A stretch of DNA of 64,000 bases from JBDHTS01 sp044220535 (GTDB lineage Bacteria > Pseudomonadota > Alphaproteobacteria > Micavibrionales > Micavibrionaceae): the NCBI GenBank assembly GCA_044220535.1, contig JBGAQU010000003.1:3432-67431 (forward strand), given 5' to 3'. Position 1 is the first letter of the stretch; the number at the start of each line of letters is the position of its first letter. The position numbers and the translations under genes were made by a program. A model generated the notes under the pieces. That model was not told the origin of the DNA and searched no databases. It was given only the letters and a program-made list of their open reading frames with translations. Shown here in pieces: positions 9,528-18,470 of the stretch.

Positions 9528-10255
9528 ACGTTGTTCAGCACATCGTCGAAATGGCTGCGCACCAGGTCATTGCACTGGCACGCCGTGCCTTTCAATTTCT
9601 CGACATCGTGAATGATCAGCTTACCGCGCTGGCTCTGCAGCGTGCCGCTCGATTTCATTTCACCCATGATGCGCCCGACATAGCTGCGTCCCACGCCCAG
9701 CATGCCCGCCACTTGCTCCTGCGTCAAAGGCACGATGTCTTCGCCCGTGCGCTCCAGCGCCGCCACCAGCCATTTCGCCGCACGCTGTTCAATTGTGTGA
9801 ATGGCGTTGCAGGCGACGGACTGGAAAATCTGCGCCAGAAGGCAATCGGCGTACCGCGCAAAGAAATTATGCAGCGCGGGCGACGCGGCCTTCGCCTTTT
9901 CAAGCTCCGCCGTCTCAATCCGCAGCACCTGCCCCGGGAACTGCACCACCGCGCGGCAATAGGCTGGCAGACGTCCCTGGCTGACAATGCCGCCGACCGC
10001 CCCTTCCCGCCCGATCATCGCGGTTTCCACGCCACGCGCGTCTTCCAGCATCACCATGAAAGAAATCAGCGTCGGCCCGCAGGGAAAATAGGCATGCCGC
10101 ACTACATCACCGGGTTCATATAGAACTGTCCCGGCCTTGACCGTCATGGGCTGCAAATGGGGTTTTAAAAGCTGAAGGTCTTCTGGCTTCAGAACGCGCA
10201 GCAGGTTGCTGGCGTCGATGGCTGCGTTCAGGGTGCTGGATGTGTCTTGGCTCAT
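9503..10255 (-). CDS. Crp/Fnr family transcriptional regulator
   Basis: About 250 residues: an N-terminal cyclic-nucleotide-binding-like beta-roll (residues 15-140, with GTVLYEPGDVVRHAYFPCG) and a C-terminal winged helix (VPLTQEQVAGMLGVGRSYVG). No cysteine cluster for an Fe-S sensor is visible in the N-terminus; a CxC pair (CQC) lies near the C-terminus. I chose the ATG at 10255 because GGTGGA lies just upstream; a second ATG four codons earlier is possible. The type matches the one-component Crp regulators common in alphaproteobacteria whose effector is unknown. A perfect 6+6 inverted repeat lies 22 bp upstream of this start in the divergent promoter region and could be its operator. Confidence 0.85.
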   Translation of the reverse strand: MSQDTSSTLNAAIDASNLLRVLKPEDLQLLKPHLQPMTVKAGTVLYEPGDVVRHAYFPCGPTLISFMVMLEDARGVETAMIGREGAVGGIVSQGRLPAYCRAVVQFPGQVLRIETAELEKAKAASPALHNFFARYADCLLAQIFQSVACNAIHTIEQRAAKWLVAALERTGEDIVPLTQEQVAGMLGVGRSYVGRIMGEMKSSGTLQSQRGKLIIHDVEKLKGTACQCNDLVRSHFDDVLNNVYPDEILS

Positions 10256-10276
10256 ATGTTCCACCATAATCGCCGC

Positions 10277-10296
10277 TATGTATACTTTCGTACATA
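10277..10296. promoter_or_regulatory. Inverted repeat in the divergent Crp/receiver promoter region
   Basis: TATGTA and TACATA arms separated by 8 bp lie between the divergent Crp-type regulator and the CheY-like gene. Position suggests an operator, possibly autoregulatory. The arms do not match the classical Crp TGTGA or Fnr TTGAT half-sites, so assignment to the neighbouring regulator is inference. Confidence 0.35.
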
Positions 10297-10355
10297 CAAA
10301 AGCCTAGCGGTGACATATATAACAGCCAAATAGGGTTTTTGCAAAGACACTCCCC

Positions 10356-10760
10356 ATGAAAATTTTCAATCCCGGGCCGAAGACCCCCGTCATATTGCTC
10401 GTCGAAGATTACGAACCGAACATCCTGGTGGCGACGACCTATCTGGATCATTTCGGCTATGCCTATGACGTCGCCCGCAACGGGCCGGAGGCGGTGGAAA
10501 AGGCAAAACAGGATGTCTATTCAGTCATTCTAATGGACGTGCAGATGCCGGGCATGAACGGGTTCGACGCCACGCGGCAGATCCGCGTCTTTGAACAGTC
10601 GCAAAACCGCACGCCCGTCCCGATCATTGGCATGACCGCCTATGCGCTGGCGGGCGACCGCGAAAAATGCCTGGAGGCCGGGATGGACGATTACCTCGCC
10701 AAGCCCATCCTCGAACCCCGGCTCAGGGAAAAACTGGGCGAGTATTGCCCAGCGTCTTAA
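10356..10760 (+). CDS. Single-domain response regulator (CheY-like receiver)
   Basis: A 134-residue stand-alone receiver domain. The acidic pair is in LVEDYEPN, the phosphoacceptor aspartate in VILMDVQMPGMNGF, the switch threonine in IGMTAYA and the conserved lysine in YLAKPI. No output domain follows, so it acts through protein contacts, probably downstream of a hybrid kinase; the DivK-type layout is similar in size but I see no evidence for that specific role. It is divergent from the Crp-type gene and its stop overlaps the convergent RND gene by 4 bp. Confidence 0.85.
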   Translation: MKIFNPGPKTPVILLVEDYEPNILVATTYLDHFGYAYDVARNGPEAVEKAKQDVYSVILMDVQMPGMNGFDATRQIRVFEQSQNRTPVPIIGMTAYALAGDREKCLEAGMDDYLAKPILEPRLREKLGEYCPAS

Positions 10761-13700
10761 TACACCAGCGATGGCCGCAGCTTCTTCTCCGCCGCGCGCA
10801 GCAGCACATAAAACACCGGCGTCAGGAACAGGCCGAACAGCGTCACGCCCAGCATGCCCGAAAACACGGCCACGCCCATGGCATGGCGCATTTCCGCACC
10901 CGCGCCGCTGGAGAGCACCAGCGGGATCACGCCCATGATAAACGCCAGCGACGTCATCAGGATCGGACGCAGCCGAAGGCGCGCGGCCTCGACAGCCGCA
11001 TGGAACGTATCATGCCCCTGGTGTTCCAGCGTGCGGGCGAATTCCACGATTAGAATCGCGTTCTTGCACGCCAGGCCGATCAGAACGAAAAACCCGATCT
11101 GCGTGAAAATGTTGTTGTCCCCGCCCGACAGCCATACGCCGGAAATCGCTGAGAACAGACACATCGGCACGATCAGGATGATCGCCAGCGGCAGGAACAG
11201 GCTTTCATACTGCGCCGCCAGCACCAGAAAAACCAGCAACACACAAAGAGGGAAGATCAACAGCGTGCTGTTCCCCGCCAGGATCTGCTGATAGGTCAGT
11301 TCCGTCCATTCGAAGCCCATCCCCTTGGGCAGGTTGTCGTTCAGGATCTGCGTGATCGCGGCCTGCGCCTGCCCGGTTGAAAACCCGGGCGCGGCGTTGC
11401 CGTTCAGGTCGGCGGCGCGGAATCCGTTATAGCGCATGGCGCTTTCCGGCCCGCTGGTTTCATTCAGGCGCAATACAGAGCCCAGCGGCACCATCTTGCC
11501 CTGATCGTTGCGCGTCTGCAGTTTCAGGATATCCTCAGGCCGCGCGCGAAATTCCTTATCCGCCTGCGCCACCACCTGATAGGTGCGTCCGAATTTGTTG
11601 AAATCGTTGACGTAGAGGGATCCCAGATAAATCTGCATCGTGCTGAAAATATCCTGCACATCGACACCCAGTTGCATCGCCTTGGTACGGTCGACATCGG
11701 CATAGAGTTCCGGCACGCTGATATCATAGCTTGAGAACACGCCCGCCAGCATCGGGTTCTGCCGCGCCTTGTTGGTCACATCCTTCATCACCTTGTCCAG
11801 CGCCTCATACCCCTGGTCGGTGCGATCTTCCACCTGCAGCTTGAAACCGCCGATCGTGCCGAGGCCCTGGACGGGCGGCGGCGGAAAGATGGCGATAAAG
11901 GCATTCTGGATCCCCGCATATTTCATCTGCAGTTTCTGCGCGATGGCGAAACCGGACAGGTCCGGTGTCTTGCGGTCCTCAAACGGCTTCAGCGTCACAA
12001 AGACGATGCCTGCCGACGCGCTGTTGATAAAACCATTGATCGACAGGCCCGGAAACGCCACGGCGCTTTCCACGCCCGGCTCTTTCAACGCGATATCCGA
12101 CATGGCGCGGATCACGCCTTCGGTCCGGTCCAGCGTCGCGCCATAGGGCAGCTGCGCGAAGCTGACCAGATATTGCTTGTCCTGCGCTGGAACGAAACCA
12201 GGAGGCACCGCCTTGAATCCCGCATAGGCCCCGCCCAGCAGAATCAGATACACCACAATGGCAATCGACTTGCGGCCCAATACTCCACTCACGCCGCGCG
12301 CATAACCATTCGAGCTTTTATGGAAGAACGCGTTGAAGCCACGGAAAAACGGCCCGAATACTTTGTCCATGATACGCGTCAGCATATCCTTCGGCGCATC
12401 GTGACCTTTCAGCAAAACAGACGCCAATGCAGGCGAAAGCGTCAATGAATTGAACGCGGAAATCACCGTCGAAAATGCGATGGTCAGCGCGAACTGGCGA
12501 TAAAATTCACCCGTCAGGCCGCTGATAAACGCAATCGGCACGAACACCGCGCACAGCACCAGCGCAATCGCAATGATCGGCCCGGTCACTTCCTGCATCG
12601 CCTTGATGGTCGCGTCGCGCGGACTCAAACCGTTCTCAATATTCCGCTCGACGTTCTCCACCACCACGATGGCGTCATCGACCACGATCCCGACCGCCAG
12701 AACCAATCCGAACAGCGACAAGGCATTGATTGAAAAACCAAACATATGCATCGCCGCGAACGTCCCGACGATTGAAATCGGCACAGCCAGAAGCGGGATA
12801 ATCGACGCGCGCCACGTCTGCAGAAATATGATGACGACCAGAACCACCAGCGCCACGGCCTCCAGAAGCGTATGGATCACGGCTTCGATGGATCCACGCA
12901 CGAATACGGTCGGGTCATAGACGATGCTGTAATCCACGCCTTCGGGGAAGTTTTGTTTCAATTCCGCCATTGTCTTGCGGACATTCTGCGAAATCTGAAT
13001 CGCATTCGACCCCGGGCTTTGGAAAATTGGAATCGCGACCGCAGATTTATTATCCAGCAAAGACCGCAGCCCGTATTGGTTGGCGTCAATCTCGGTTCGC
13101 GCCACGTCTTTCAGGCGCGTCACCACGCCGTTCGCATCACGCTTGATGATCACATCCCCGAATTGGGCCGGATCGGTCAGGCGTCCCTGCGCGTTGACCG
13201 GGATTTGCAGCTGGATACCTTTATCATAGGGCGGGCCGCCGACCACGCCTGCCGCCACCTGCACGTTCTGCCGGCGCACGGCAGCAACGACTTCCTCGGC
13301 GGTCAGGCCACGCTCGGCGATCTTGTCGGGGTTCAGCCACAGGCGCATTGCGTAATCGCCCGATCCAAACAATCCCACATTGCCCACACCCGGAATTTTC
13401 GCCAGCCGGTCCTTCACGTTCAGAACAGCGTAATTGCGCAAATAAAGCATGTCGTATCGGTCATTCGGGGATTTCAGGTGGACGACCATGGTCAGATCCG
13501 GCGAGCTTTTTTTCGACGTAACGCCCAGCGCCCGCGTCACGTCCGGCAGGCGCGGCAGCGCCTGGTTGACGCGGTTCTGCACCAGCTGCTGCGCCAGGTC
13601 AGGGTCCATGCCCAGTTTGAACGTCACGGTCAGGGTCAGATTGCCGTCCGCCGCCGCCTGGGACGACATATACAACATATTCTCAACACCGCTCAGCTGT

Positions 13701-13906
13701 TCTTCCAGCGGCGTCGCGACTGTCTCCGCGATCACTTTCGGGTTGGCGCCCGGGAATTGCGCGTTCACCACCACCGACGGCGGCACCACTTCCGGATATT
13801 CCGAAATCGGCAGCTGGAACAGCGAGACCAGACCCGCCAGGAAAATAACGCAGGAAATCACCCCAGCAAAAATCGGCCGGTCGATAAAAAATCGGGACAG
13901 GTTCAT
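10757..13906 (-). CDS. RND efflux transporter permease, HAE1 (AcrB/MexF) family
   Basis: A 1049-residue inner-membrane proton antiporter, the full family length. It begins with the typical MNLSRFFIDRPIFAGVIS, has the paired intramembrane aspartates in VGIVVDDAIVVVENVER (helix 4) and the matching lysine in LACKNAILIVEFA (helix 10), with the expected two large periplasmic loops. It pumps hydrophobic or amphiphilic compounds together with the membrane fusion protein encoded 30 bp upstream. No TolC-type outer-membrane gene is present in the window, so that channel must be supplied from elsewhere. Expression is probably controlled by the TetR protein of the same operon. Substrate cannot be told from sequence. 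Confidence 0.93.
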   Translation of the reverse strand: MNLSRFFIDRPIFAGVISCVIFLAGLVSLFQLPISEYPEVVPPSVVVNAQFPGANPKVIAETVATPLEEQLSGVENMLYMSSQAAADGNLTLTVTFKLGMDPDLAQQLVQNRVNQALPRLPDVTRALGVTSKKSSPDLTMVVHLKSPNDRYDMLYLRNYAVLNVKDRLAKIPGVGNVGLFGSGDYAMRLWLNPDKIAERGLTAEEVVAAVRRQNVQVAAGVVGGPPYDKGIQLQIPVNAQGRLTDPAQFGDVIIKRDANGVVTRLKDVARTEIDANQYGLRSLLDNKSAVAIPIFQSPGSNAIQISQNVRKTMAELKQNFPEGVDYSIVYDPTVFVRGSIEAVIHTLLEAVALVVLVVIIFLQTWRASIIPLLAVPISIVGTFAAMHMFGFSINALSLFGLVLAVGIVVDDAIVVVENVERNIENGLSPRDATIKAMQEVTGPIIAIALVLCAVFVPIAFISGLTGEFYRQFALTIAFSTVISAFNSLTLSPALASVLLKGHDAPKDMLTRIMDKVFGPFFRGFNAFFHKSSNGYARGVSGVLGRKSIAIVVYLILLGGAYAGFKAVPPGFVPAQDKQYLVSFAQLPYGATLDRTEGVIRAMSDIALKEPGVESAVAFPGLSINGFINSASAGIVFVTLKPFEDRKTPDLSGFAIAQKLQMKYAGIQNAFIAIFPPPPVQGLGTIGGFKLQVEDRTDQGYEALDKVMKDVTNKARQNPMLAGVFSSYDISVPELYADVDRTKAMQLGVDVQDIFSTMQIYLGSLYVNDFNKFGRTYQVVAQADKEFRARPEDILKLQTRNDQGKMVPLGSVLRLNETSGPESAMRYNGFRAADLNGNAAPGFSTGQAQAAITQILNDNLPKGMGFEWTELTYQQILAGNSTLLIFPLCVLLVFLVLAAQYESLFLPLAIILIVPMCLFSAISGVWLSGGDNNIFTQIGFFVLIGLACKNAILIVEFARTLEHQGHDTFHAAVEAARLRLRPILMTSLAFIMGVIPLVLSSGAGAEMRHAMGVAVFSGMLGVTLFGLFLTPVFYVLLRAAEKKLRPSLVY

Positions 13907-13936
13907 AATGCTCTTCCTTAAAAGAAACGGATTTGT

Positions 13937-15088
13937 TTATTGCACGCCGACGACGTCTTTCGCGGCGACCAGTATATCGGGGCGGACATGCTGGATACCT
14001 TCGACCACTACGCGATCACCGGGTTTCAGGCCGGACCGCACGATCTGGCTGTCATTTACCTGACGCCCTACTTCCACCTCGCGATAAGCGACTTTATTAT
14101 CCGCACCGACCACATAGACGAATTTCTTGCTCTGGTCGGTGCCAATCGCGCCTTGCGGAACCAGCAGCGCATTGTTTTCCGCCTTGTCCGCCACGCGCAG
14201 CGTCACGGTCATGCCGGGCATCAGGCTGTTGTCCTGGTTTTCAAACACCGCGCGCGCCCGGATCGTGCCGGATGCCGTGTCGATGCGGTTATCGAAGCTT
14301 TCAATATGGCCGTTATAGATATGCGCGTCATCGCCCTGCACCGTCAGCTGTACGGCGATATCCTCAATCCGCCCGCTGGAGCGAATATCACGCAAGTATG
14401 TCTGCTCATCGATTTCAAAATCCGCATAGATCCCTTCGCTGGACGCGATGGAGGTCAGGACGGGCGCGGACGGACCCGTCTGCACCAGATTGCCCAGCGT
14501 AATCTCCGCGCGGCTGACATGGCCGGAAATCGGCGCCTTCACATAAGCATGGTCCAGGTCGATGCGCGACTGCTTCAACTCGGCTGACGCCGCCTGCAAT
14601 CCAGCCTGCGCCACCTTGTTCTGGTTTTCGCGCTGGTCATACAGGCTTTTCGCGACGGCCTGCGTGTTCAGCAAACCTTCCGCCCGGGCCAGTTCCGTTT
14701 TCGCGAGCGATGCATTGGTGGTCGCCGACGCCAGATTGGCTTCGGCTTTGGCGACAGCCGCCTGATACGTACTCGGGTCGATCACGAACAGCACGTCGCC
14801 CGCCTTCACCATCTGCCCGTCCTGGAAGCGGATGTCCACGATCCGCCCGCTCACTTCCGGGCGGATTTCCGCGAAATCGATGGCGCGCAGCCTGCCGGAA
14901 AATTCGGACCACAGCTTCACCGGCTGTTCCTTCATCACCGTCACGCCGACCGGCACCGCCTGCCCCACCGCTGCCGGCACGCTGGCATCCGCCCGCTGGC
15001 CGGAATACATCGCAACGCCGACACCCGAAAGCAGGATGATCAGGGCGGTCGATGCCAGAAGGGCTTTGCTTTTCAATTTCGCGGACAT
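13937..15088 (-). CDS. RND efflux periplasmic adaptor (membrane fusion protein)
   Basis: A 383-residue HlyD/AcrA-family adaptor. An N-terminal membrane segment (LLASTALIILLSGVGVAMY) without a lipobox cysteine anchors it; then come a lipoyl half-motif (DFAEIRPEVSGRIVDIRFQDGQMV), an alpha-hairpin coiled coil, the second lipoyl half (DHAYVKAPISGHVSRAEI) and the beta-barrel and membrane-proximal domains. It bridges the RND pump to an outer-membrane channel. It is the second full gene of the tetR-small ORF-adaptor-pump operon, with AGGAGAGA just before the ATG as ribosome binding site. Confidence 0.92.
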   Translation of the reverse strand: MSAKLKSKALLASTALIILLSGVGVAMYSGQRADASVPAAVGQAVPVGVTVMKEQPVKLWSEFSGRLRAIDFAEIRPEVSGRIVDIRFQDGQMVKAGDVLFVIDPSTYQAAVAKAEANLASATTNASLAKTELARAEGLLNTQAVAKSLYDQRENQNKVAQAGLQAASAELKQSRIDLDHAYVKAPISGHVSRAEITLGNLVQTGPSAPVLTSIASSEGIYADFEIDEQTYLRDIRSSGRIEDIAVQLTVQGDDAHIYNGHIESFDNRIDTASGTIRARAVFENQDNSLMPGMTVTLRVADKAENNALLVPQGAIGTDQSKKFVYVVGADNKVAYREVEVGRQVNDSQIVRSGLKPGDRVVVEGIQHVRPDILVAAKDVVGVQ

Positions 15089-15111
15089 AGGTCTCTCCTT
15101 AAACTCTTTTT

Positions 15112-15291
15112 TTAAATCTGGTGCACATAGGCGATGGCATGGGTTTCGCGTGCCGTCATGGCCGCCTGGATTTCGTCATCGATATCCGAAACCGACAGGC
15201 CGCCAAACAGGCCGCTGGCCAGCGCGTCGTCCACGATTATTTGCGTATCGGCCGATCTGTACCGCATCCATCTTTGTCTTGTCCTTGTCAT
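15112..15291 (-). CDS. Small unknown protein between the efflux operator and adaptor gene
   Basis: A 59-residue open frame starting at an ATG with an excellent ribosome binding site (AAGGAGACGACC before the ATG); a longer frame starting upstream lacks such a site. The protein is partly acidic (VSDIDDEIQAAM) with a basic N-terminus (MTRTRQRWMR). No family recognised. It follows one TetR-type operator and ends 23 bp before the adaptor gene, so it is the first cistron of the efflux transcript and may be a leader or small partner. Confidence 0.55.
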   Translation of the reverse strand: MTRTRQRWMRYRSADTQIIVDDALASGLFGGLSVSDIDDEIQAAMTARETHAIAYVHQI

Positions 15292-15335
15292 GGTCGTCTC
15301 CTTTGTAGTCTGTTTTTTGTTACAACGCAATATAT

Positions 15336-15351
15336 TTGACTGGTCGGTCTA
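15336..15351. promoter_or_regulatory. TetR-type operator upstream of the efflux operon
   Basis: TTGACTGGTCGGTCTA, an imperfect palindrome, differs at two positions from the reverse complement of the site in front of tetR (16089-16104). Two near-identical palindromes in the two promoters of one locus are the expected arrangement for autoregulation plus operon repression by the neighbouring TetR protein. Confidence 0.65.
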
Positions 15352-15419
15352 TCGGCTTCGCTAAAAAAAGACCGTTTTCCGCGGCCTGCACGTGATTCCA
15401 GCTTCTGTTCCCGTTCCGC

Positions 15420-16043
15420 TTAAGCGGTCTCCAAAGCCTCTTTCCGGACGCCCAGCAATTGCAGCATCCCCTTTTTCAGGTCCCGCTTCACCGGGCCCAG
15501 ATCGTTCATGATCCGCGCCACGGTCAGCTGGCCCAGAATATAGGCGTAGATTTCCTTGGCCTTCACTTTAACGTCCGTGCTGTCCGGCACCAGGCCATCC
15601 GCCACCATGTCGCGCAGGGCATTCTCAAAATACCGCTCCTTCAGGCGCGTAATCTCTTCAAACTTGGCGCGGATGCTTTCTTCCTGTCCCGCCATTTCCG
15701 AACCCAATGATGTGCAGGGGCAGCCGCAGACCTGGCCGTATTTCGCCGCCGCCTCTTCCTGGAACTCCAGCAGGAAATCGGCATAGCGCTCAAACCGCTC
15801 TACAGGGTCATTCCCCGCCGAAAACACCGCATCCAGGGTCGTTTTCGACATACGTGTGGTTTCTTCCATGGCCGCCAGGGCCAAATCGACTTTAGATGGG
15901 AAGAAATGATAGAAACTGCCTTTCTTCACTTCCGCCTTCTTACAAATATCGTCGACGCTGACCGAGCCATAGCTGCTGCGCCAGATCAGCTCCAGCGCCG
16001 TATCGATCAGTTTCTGCTTGGTATCCGTGCTTGTGTTGCCCAT
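15420..16043 (-). CDS. TetR/AcrR family repressor of the RND efflux operon
   Basis: A 207-residue regulator with an N-terminal helix-turn-helix (residues 25-50, VSVDDICKKAEVKKGSFYHFFPSK) and an all-helical ligand domain carrying CGCPCTSLGSEMAGQ, the position of the GCPxGNLAxE signature of the subgroup with reactive-compound sensors such as NemR-like proteins. Cysteines at that position could be redox or electrophile sensors, which is inference. It lies on the same strand just upstream of the small ORF, adaptor and pump. Two matching palindromes flank it, one in front of its own start and one in front of the efflux genes. Confidence 0.88.
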   Translation of the reverse strand: MGNTSTDTKQKLIDTALELIWRSSYGSVSVDDICKKAEVKKGSFYHFFPSKVDLALAAMEETTRMSKTTLDAVFSAGNDPVERFERYADFLLEFQEEAAAKYGQVCGCPCTSLGSEMAGQEESIRAKFEEITRLKERYFENALRDMVADGLVPDSTDVKVKAKEIYAYILGQLTVARIMNDLGPVKRDLKKGMLQLLGVRKEALETA

Positions 16044-16088
16044 GGCAAAGAGGTCCTTTTTAAGTCTCTAACTATCAGTATACATTAC

Positions 16089-16104
16089 TTGACCGATCAG
16101 TCAA
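16089..16104. promoter_or_regulatory. TetR-type operator upstream of tetR
   Basis: TTGACCGATCAGTCAA, palindromic at 14 of 16 positions, lies 46 bp upstream of the tetR start. Its relative at 15336-15351 lies in front of the efflux operon. Spacing and symmetry are typical for a TetR dimer site. Confidence 0.7.
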
Positions 16105-16152
16105 GTTCTTTTTTAAGGTTTGTTATGGCAGAAATCTGCTACATAAGTGTTC

Positions 16153-16701
16153 ATGATGATTATGAAACCGTTTTGCGCCCTTATCCTGAGCCTGGCCGCC
16201 CTGACCCTGTTACCCGTCACGGCCCGCGCCGTGGTTTACCTGACGGTGAAGCCATCGGGCCTGACCGCCAATGCCTGTTACACCCCTGCCGATGCCGAAG
16301 CGGAGCGGGCTTTGCGGATCCGCAGCGAGTTAATGGTCATCGGCCTGAACTGCCAGGCCAGCCGGTTCAGCGGCACATCCGAAAACCTTTATAATGTCTA
16401 CCGCCAGTTCGTCGCCAATCATGGCTCTCAGTTCGCCAGTTACGAACGCCAGATGCTGGAATATTTTATCCGCAGCGGCTCGACCGACCCCGAAACCTCC
16501 TTGAGCGAACTCAGCGCCGGTTTCGGCAACAAGCTGTCGCTGTACGTCACGCAAATGCGCCCCGATATGTTCTGCTATCAATATTCAAAGCGCCTGCTGA
16601 CCGTTAAAACCATGAGCAACGAAACCTTCCAGCAATGGGCCGCGACATCCGACGCCAGCTATCCCCCAACCCAGGCGATGTGCCAGAAAGCGCAGCCGTA
16701 G
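16153..16701 (+). CDS. Unknown exported protein
   Basis: About 182 residues with a clear signal peptide (hydrophobic core CALILSLAALTLLPV, then ARA) and a mature part containing several cysteines (in ANACYTPAD, IGLNCQAS, PDMFCYQYS, AMCQKAQP), consistent with disulfides in the periplasm. No family recognised. Several in-frame starts exist (GTG 16147, ATG 16153, 16156 and 16162) and no ribosome binding site decides between them. It is transcribed away from tetR; the operator at 16089 lies about 50 bp upstream and could also affect it. Confidence 0.65.
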   Translation: MMIMKPFCALILSLAALTLLPVTARAVVYLTVKPSGLTANACYTPADAEAERALRIRSELMVIGLNCQASRFSGTSENLYNVYRQFVANHGSQFASYERQMLEYFIRSGSTDPETSLSELSAGFGNKLSLYVTQMRPDMFCYQYSKRLLTVKTMSNETFQQWAATSDASYPPTQAMCQKAQP

Positions 16702-16787
16702 TTATTGAAAAACTTTGAAAATTGAAATTTATTTCAGGAAAAATTAACACTCTCCCGCCGATACTGTCTCTCTTTAATAATGCGAAG

Positions 16788-18470
16788 ATGGGTTTGAATA
16801 ACATGCTGGATCAGGAAATCGATACATTCGTAAGCGCAGGCGCCTATGCCGCCGCGCTGATGATTCAGGGCAGCAGGAAGATGATTTCCGAAGGCGTCAC
16901 GATCGGCATCCCGTCAGACCCCGACGTCGCCACCGCGCAATGGCACCTGACTGGAACATGGGGCGTGCACGCGGATAAAGTCTGGCCGGATTACACAGGC
17001 GCGGGCGTAAAGGTCGCGGTTCTCGATGACGGTTTCGAATATACTCACTCCGAACTCTCCGCTAATTACCGTACGGATCTGGATTGGGACACGCGCGGCA
17101 ATGACTCCGACGCCATGGCAGGCAATGATGATTTCCACGGTACCGCCGTTATGGGTACAATCCTGGCCGACGATAACGGTTTCGGCACGGTCGGCGTTGC
17201 GTTTGACGCGCAAGGCATCGGCATCCGCCAGGGCTTTGGCGCGAATGGTGATTTGACTCAGACCATCACCGGCTTCCAATATGCGCTGGCGCAGAATGTC
17301 GACGTCATCAACAACAGCTGGGGCTACACCACGCCCTTCGCGGATGATGCGGGCAAGGAATTTTCCGGCCCCGATATTTATCAGGTGACAGGCGCGATCC
17401 AGGATCTCGCCGATTTCGGGCGCGACGGCGACGGCACCAATGTCGTGTTCGCCGCCGCCAATGCCCGCCTGTCCGGCGACAATGTCAACTATCACAACGT
17501 CCAGAACTCGCCCTACGTCATCACTGTCGCCGCCATCGATTCCAACGGCATTGTCGGGTATTTCAGCACGCCCGGCGCGGCGATCCTAGTCTCGGCGGGT
17601 GGCGTCAATGACTGGACCATCGACCGGTCCGGCGGCCTCGGCTACGCCTCCGGCAACTACACGAATTTCAGTGGCACCTCGGCGTCCGCCCCAGTGGTCA
17701 GCGGTGTCGTCGCGTTGATGCTCGAAGCCAATCCCAATCTTGGCTGGCGGGATGTGCAGCAGATCCTCGCCCTGTCCGCGCAGTTCAACGATCCCGCCAG
17801 TTCCGGCTGGCATTATAACGGCGCCGATAACTGGAACGGCGGCGGCATGCATTTCAGCCATGATTACGGTTACGGCGCGGTCGATGCCCGTGCCGCCGTG
17901 CGCCTGGCCGAACACTGGGCGGAGCATCAGACATCCGCCAACATGACCACTTTCACCAGCACGACGGCTTCAACGGTCCTGCCCATTCCGCAGATCGGCA
18001 CGCTGGCCAGCAGCATCACCGTGAGTCAGGATATCAATATCGAACACGTCCTGATCAACCTCGACCTCTCCCACAGCCGCGCGGGCGATCTGGTCGTGAC
18101 GCTACTCAGCCCTGAAGGCACGGAAAGCGTTCTCGTCAACCATCCGTCCAACGGCGCGTTCACCGGCATTTACGGCATTTCCGGCATCGATTTTCAGCTT
18201 GCCACCAATGCGCTTCTGGGCGAACACAGCGCGGGATCATGGACCCTGAAAATCCAGGATACCGTTTCCGGCAACGCGGGCACGCTGAACGCCTGGAACA
18301 TGACTTTCATGGGTGAAACCTGGTCCGCCGATAACCAGTATTTTTATACCAACGATTTCGTGAATTTCAACACCGCCGCCGCCAATGCGCGCAACACGAT
18401 CAACGACGCCAATGGCGGCACCGATACCGTCAACTTCTCCGCCGTCCCTATGATGTCCATATGTCGATGA
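16788..18470 (+). CDS. Secreted subtilisin-like (S8) serine protease with P-domain; N-terminal part of a frameshifted RTX protease
   Basis: The catalytic triad is visible: Asp in VAVLDDGFEYTHSEL (about residue 80), His in DDFHGTAVMG (about 117) and Ser in NFSGTSASAPVVSGVV (about 298), with the oxyanion Asn in FAAANARLS. A proprotein-convertase P-domain follows (about 390-510, LINLDLSHSRAGDLVVTLLSPEG). No signal peptide is present, as expected for type I secretion. The frame ends abruptly at 18470 in a peptide that makes no family sense, while the next frame continues the same protein; adding one C at 18446-18448 joins them. An earlier TTG start at 16722 is possible; I prefer the first ATG. 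Type I secretion genes are not in the window. Confidence 0.85.
   Translation: MGLNNMLDQEIDTFVSAGAYAAALMIQGSRKMISEGVTIGIPSDPDVATAQWHLTGTWGVHADKVWPDYTGAGVKVAVLDDGFEYTHSELSANYRTDLDWDTRGNDSDAMAGNDDFHGTAVMGTILADDNGFGTVGVAFDAQGIGIRQGFGANGDLTQTITGFQYALAQNVDVINNSWGYTTPFADDAGKEFSGPDIYQVTGAIQDLADFGRDGDGTNVVFAAANARLSGDNVNYHNVQNSPYVITVAAIDSNGIVGYFSTPGAAILVSAGGVNDWTIDRSGGLGYASGNYTNFSGTSASAPVVSGVVALMLEANPNLGWRDVQQILALSAQFNDPASSGWHYNGADNWNGGGMHFSHDYGYGAVDARAAVRLAEHWAEHQTSANMTTFTSTTASTVLPIPQIGTLASSITVSQDINIEHVLINLDLSHSRAGDLVVTLLSPEGTESVLVNHPSNGAFTGIYGISGIDFQLATNALLGEHSAGSWTLKIQDTVSGNAGTLNAWNMTFMGETWSADNQYFYTNDFVNFNTAAANARNTINDANGGTDTVNFSAVPMMSICR

Noticed and set aside
12872..13921. Long plus-strand frame opposite the RND pump gene
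   Set aside because: It is a histidine/arginine-rich antisense shadow of a highly conserved gene.
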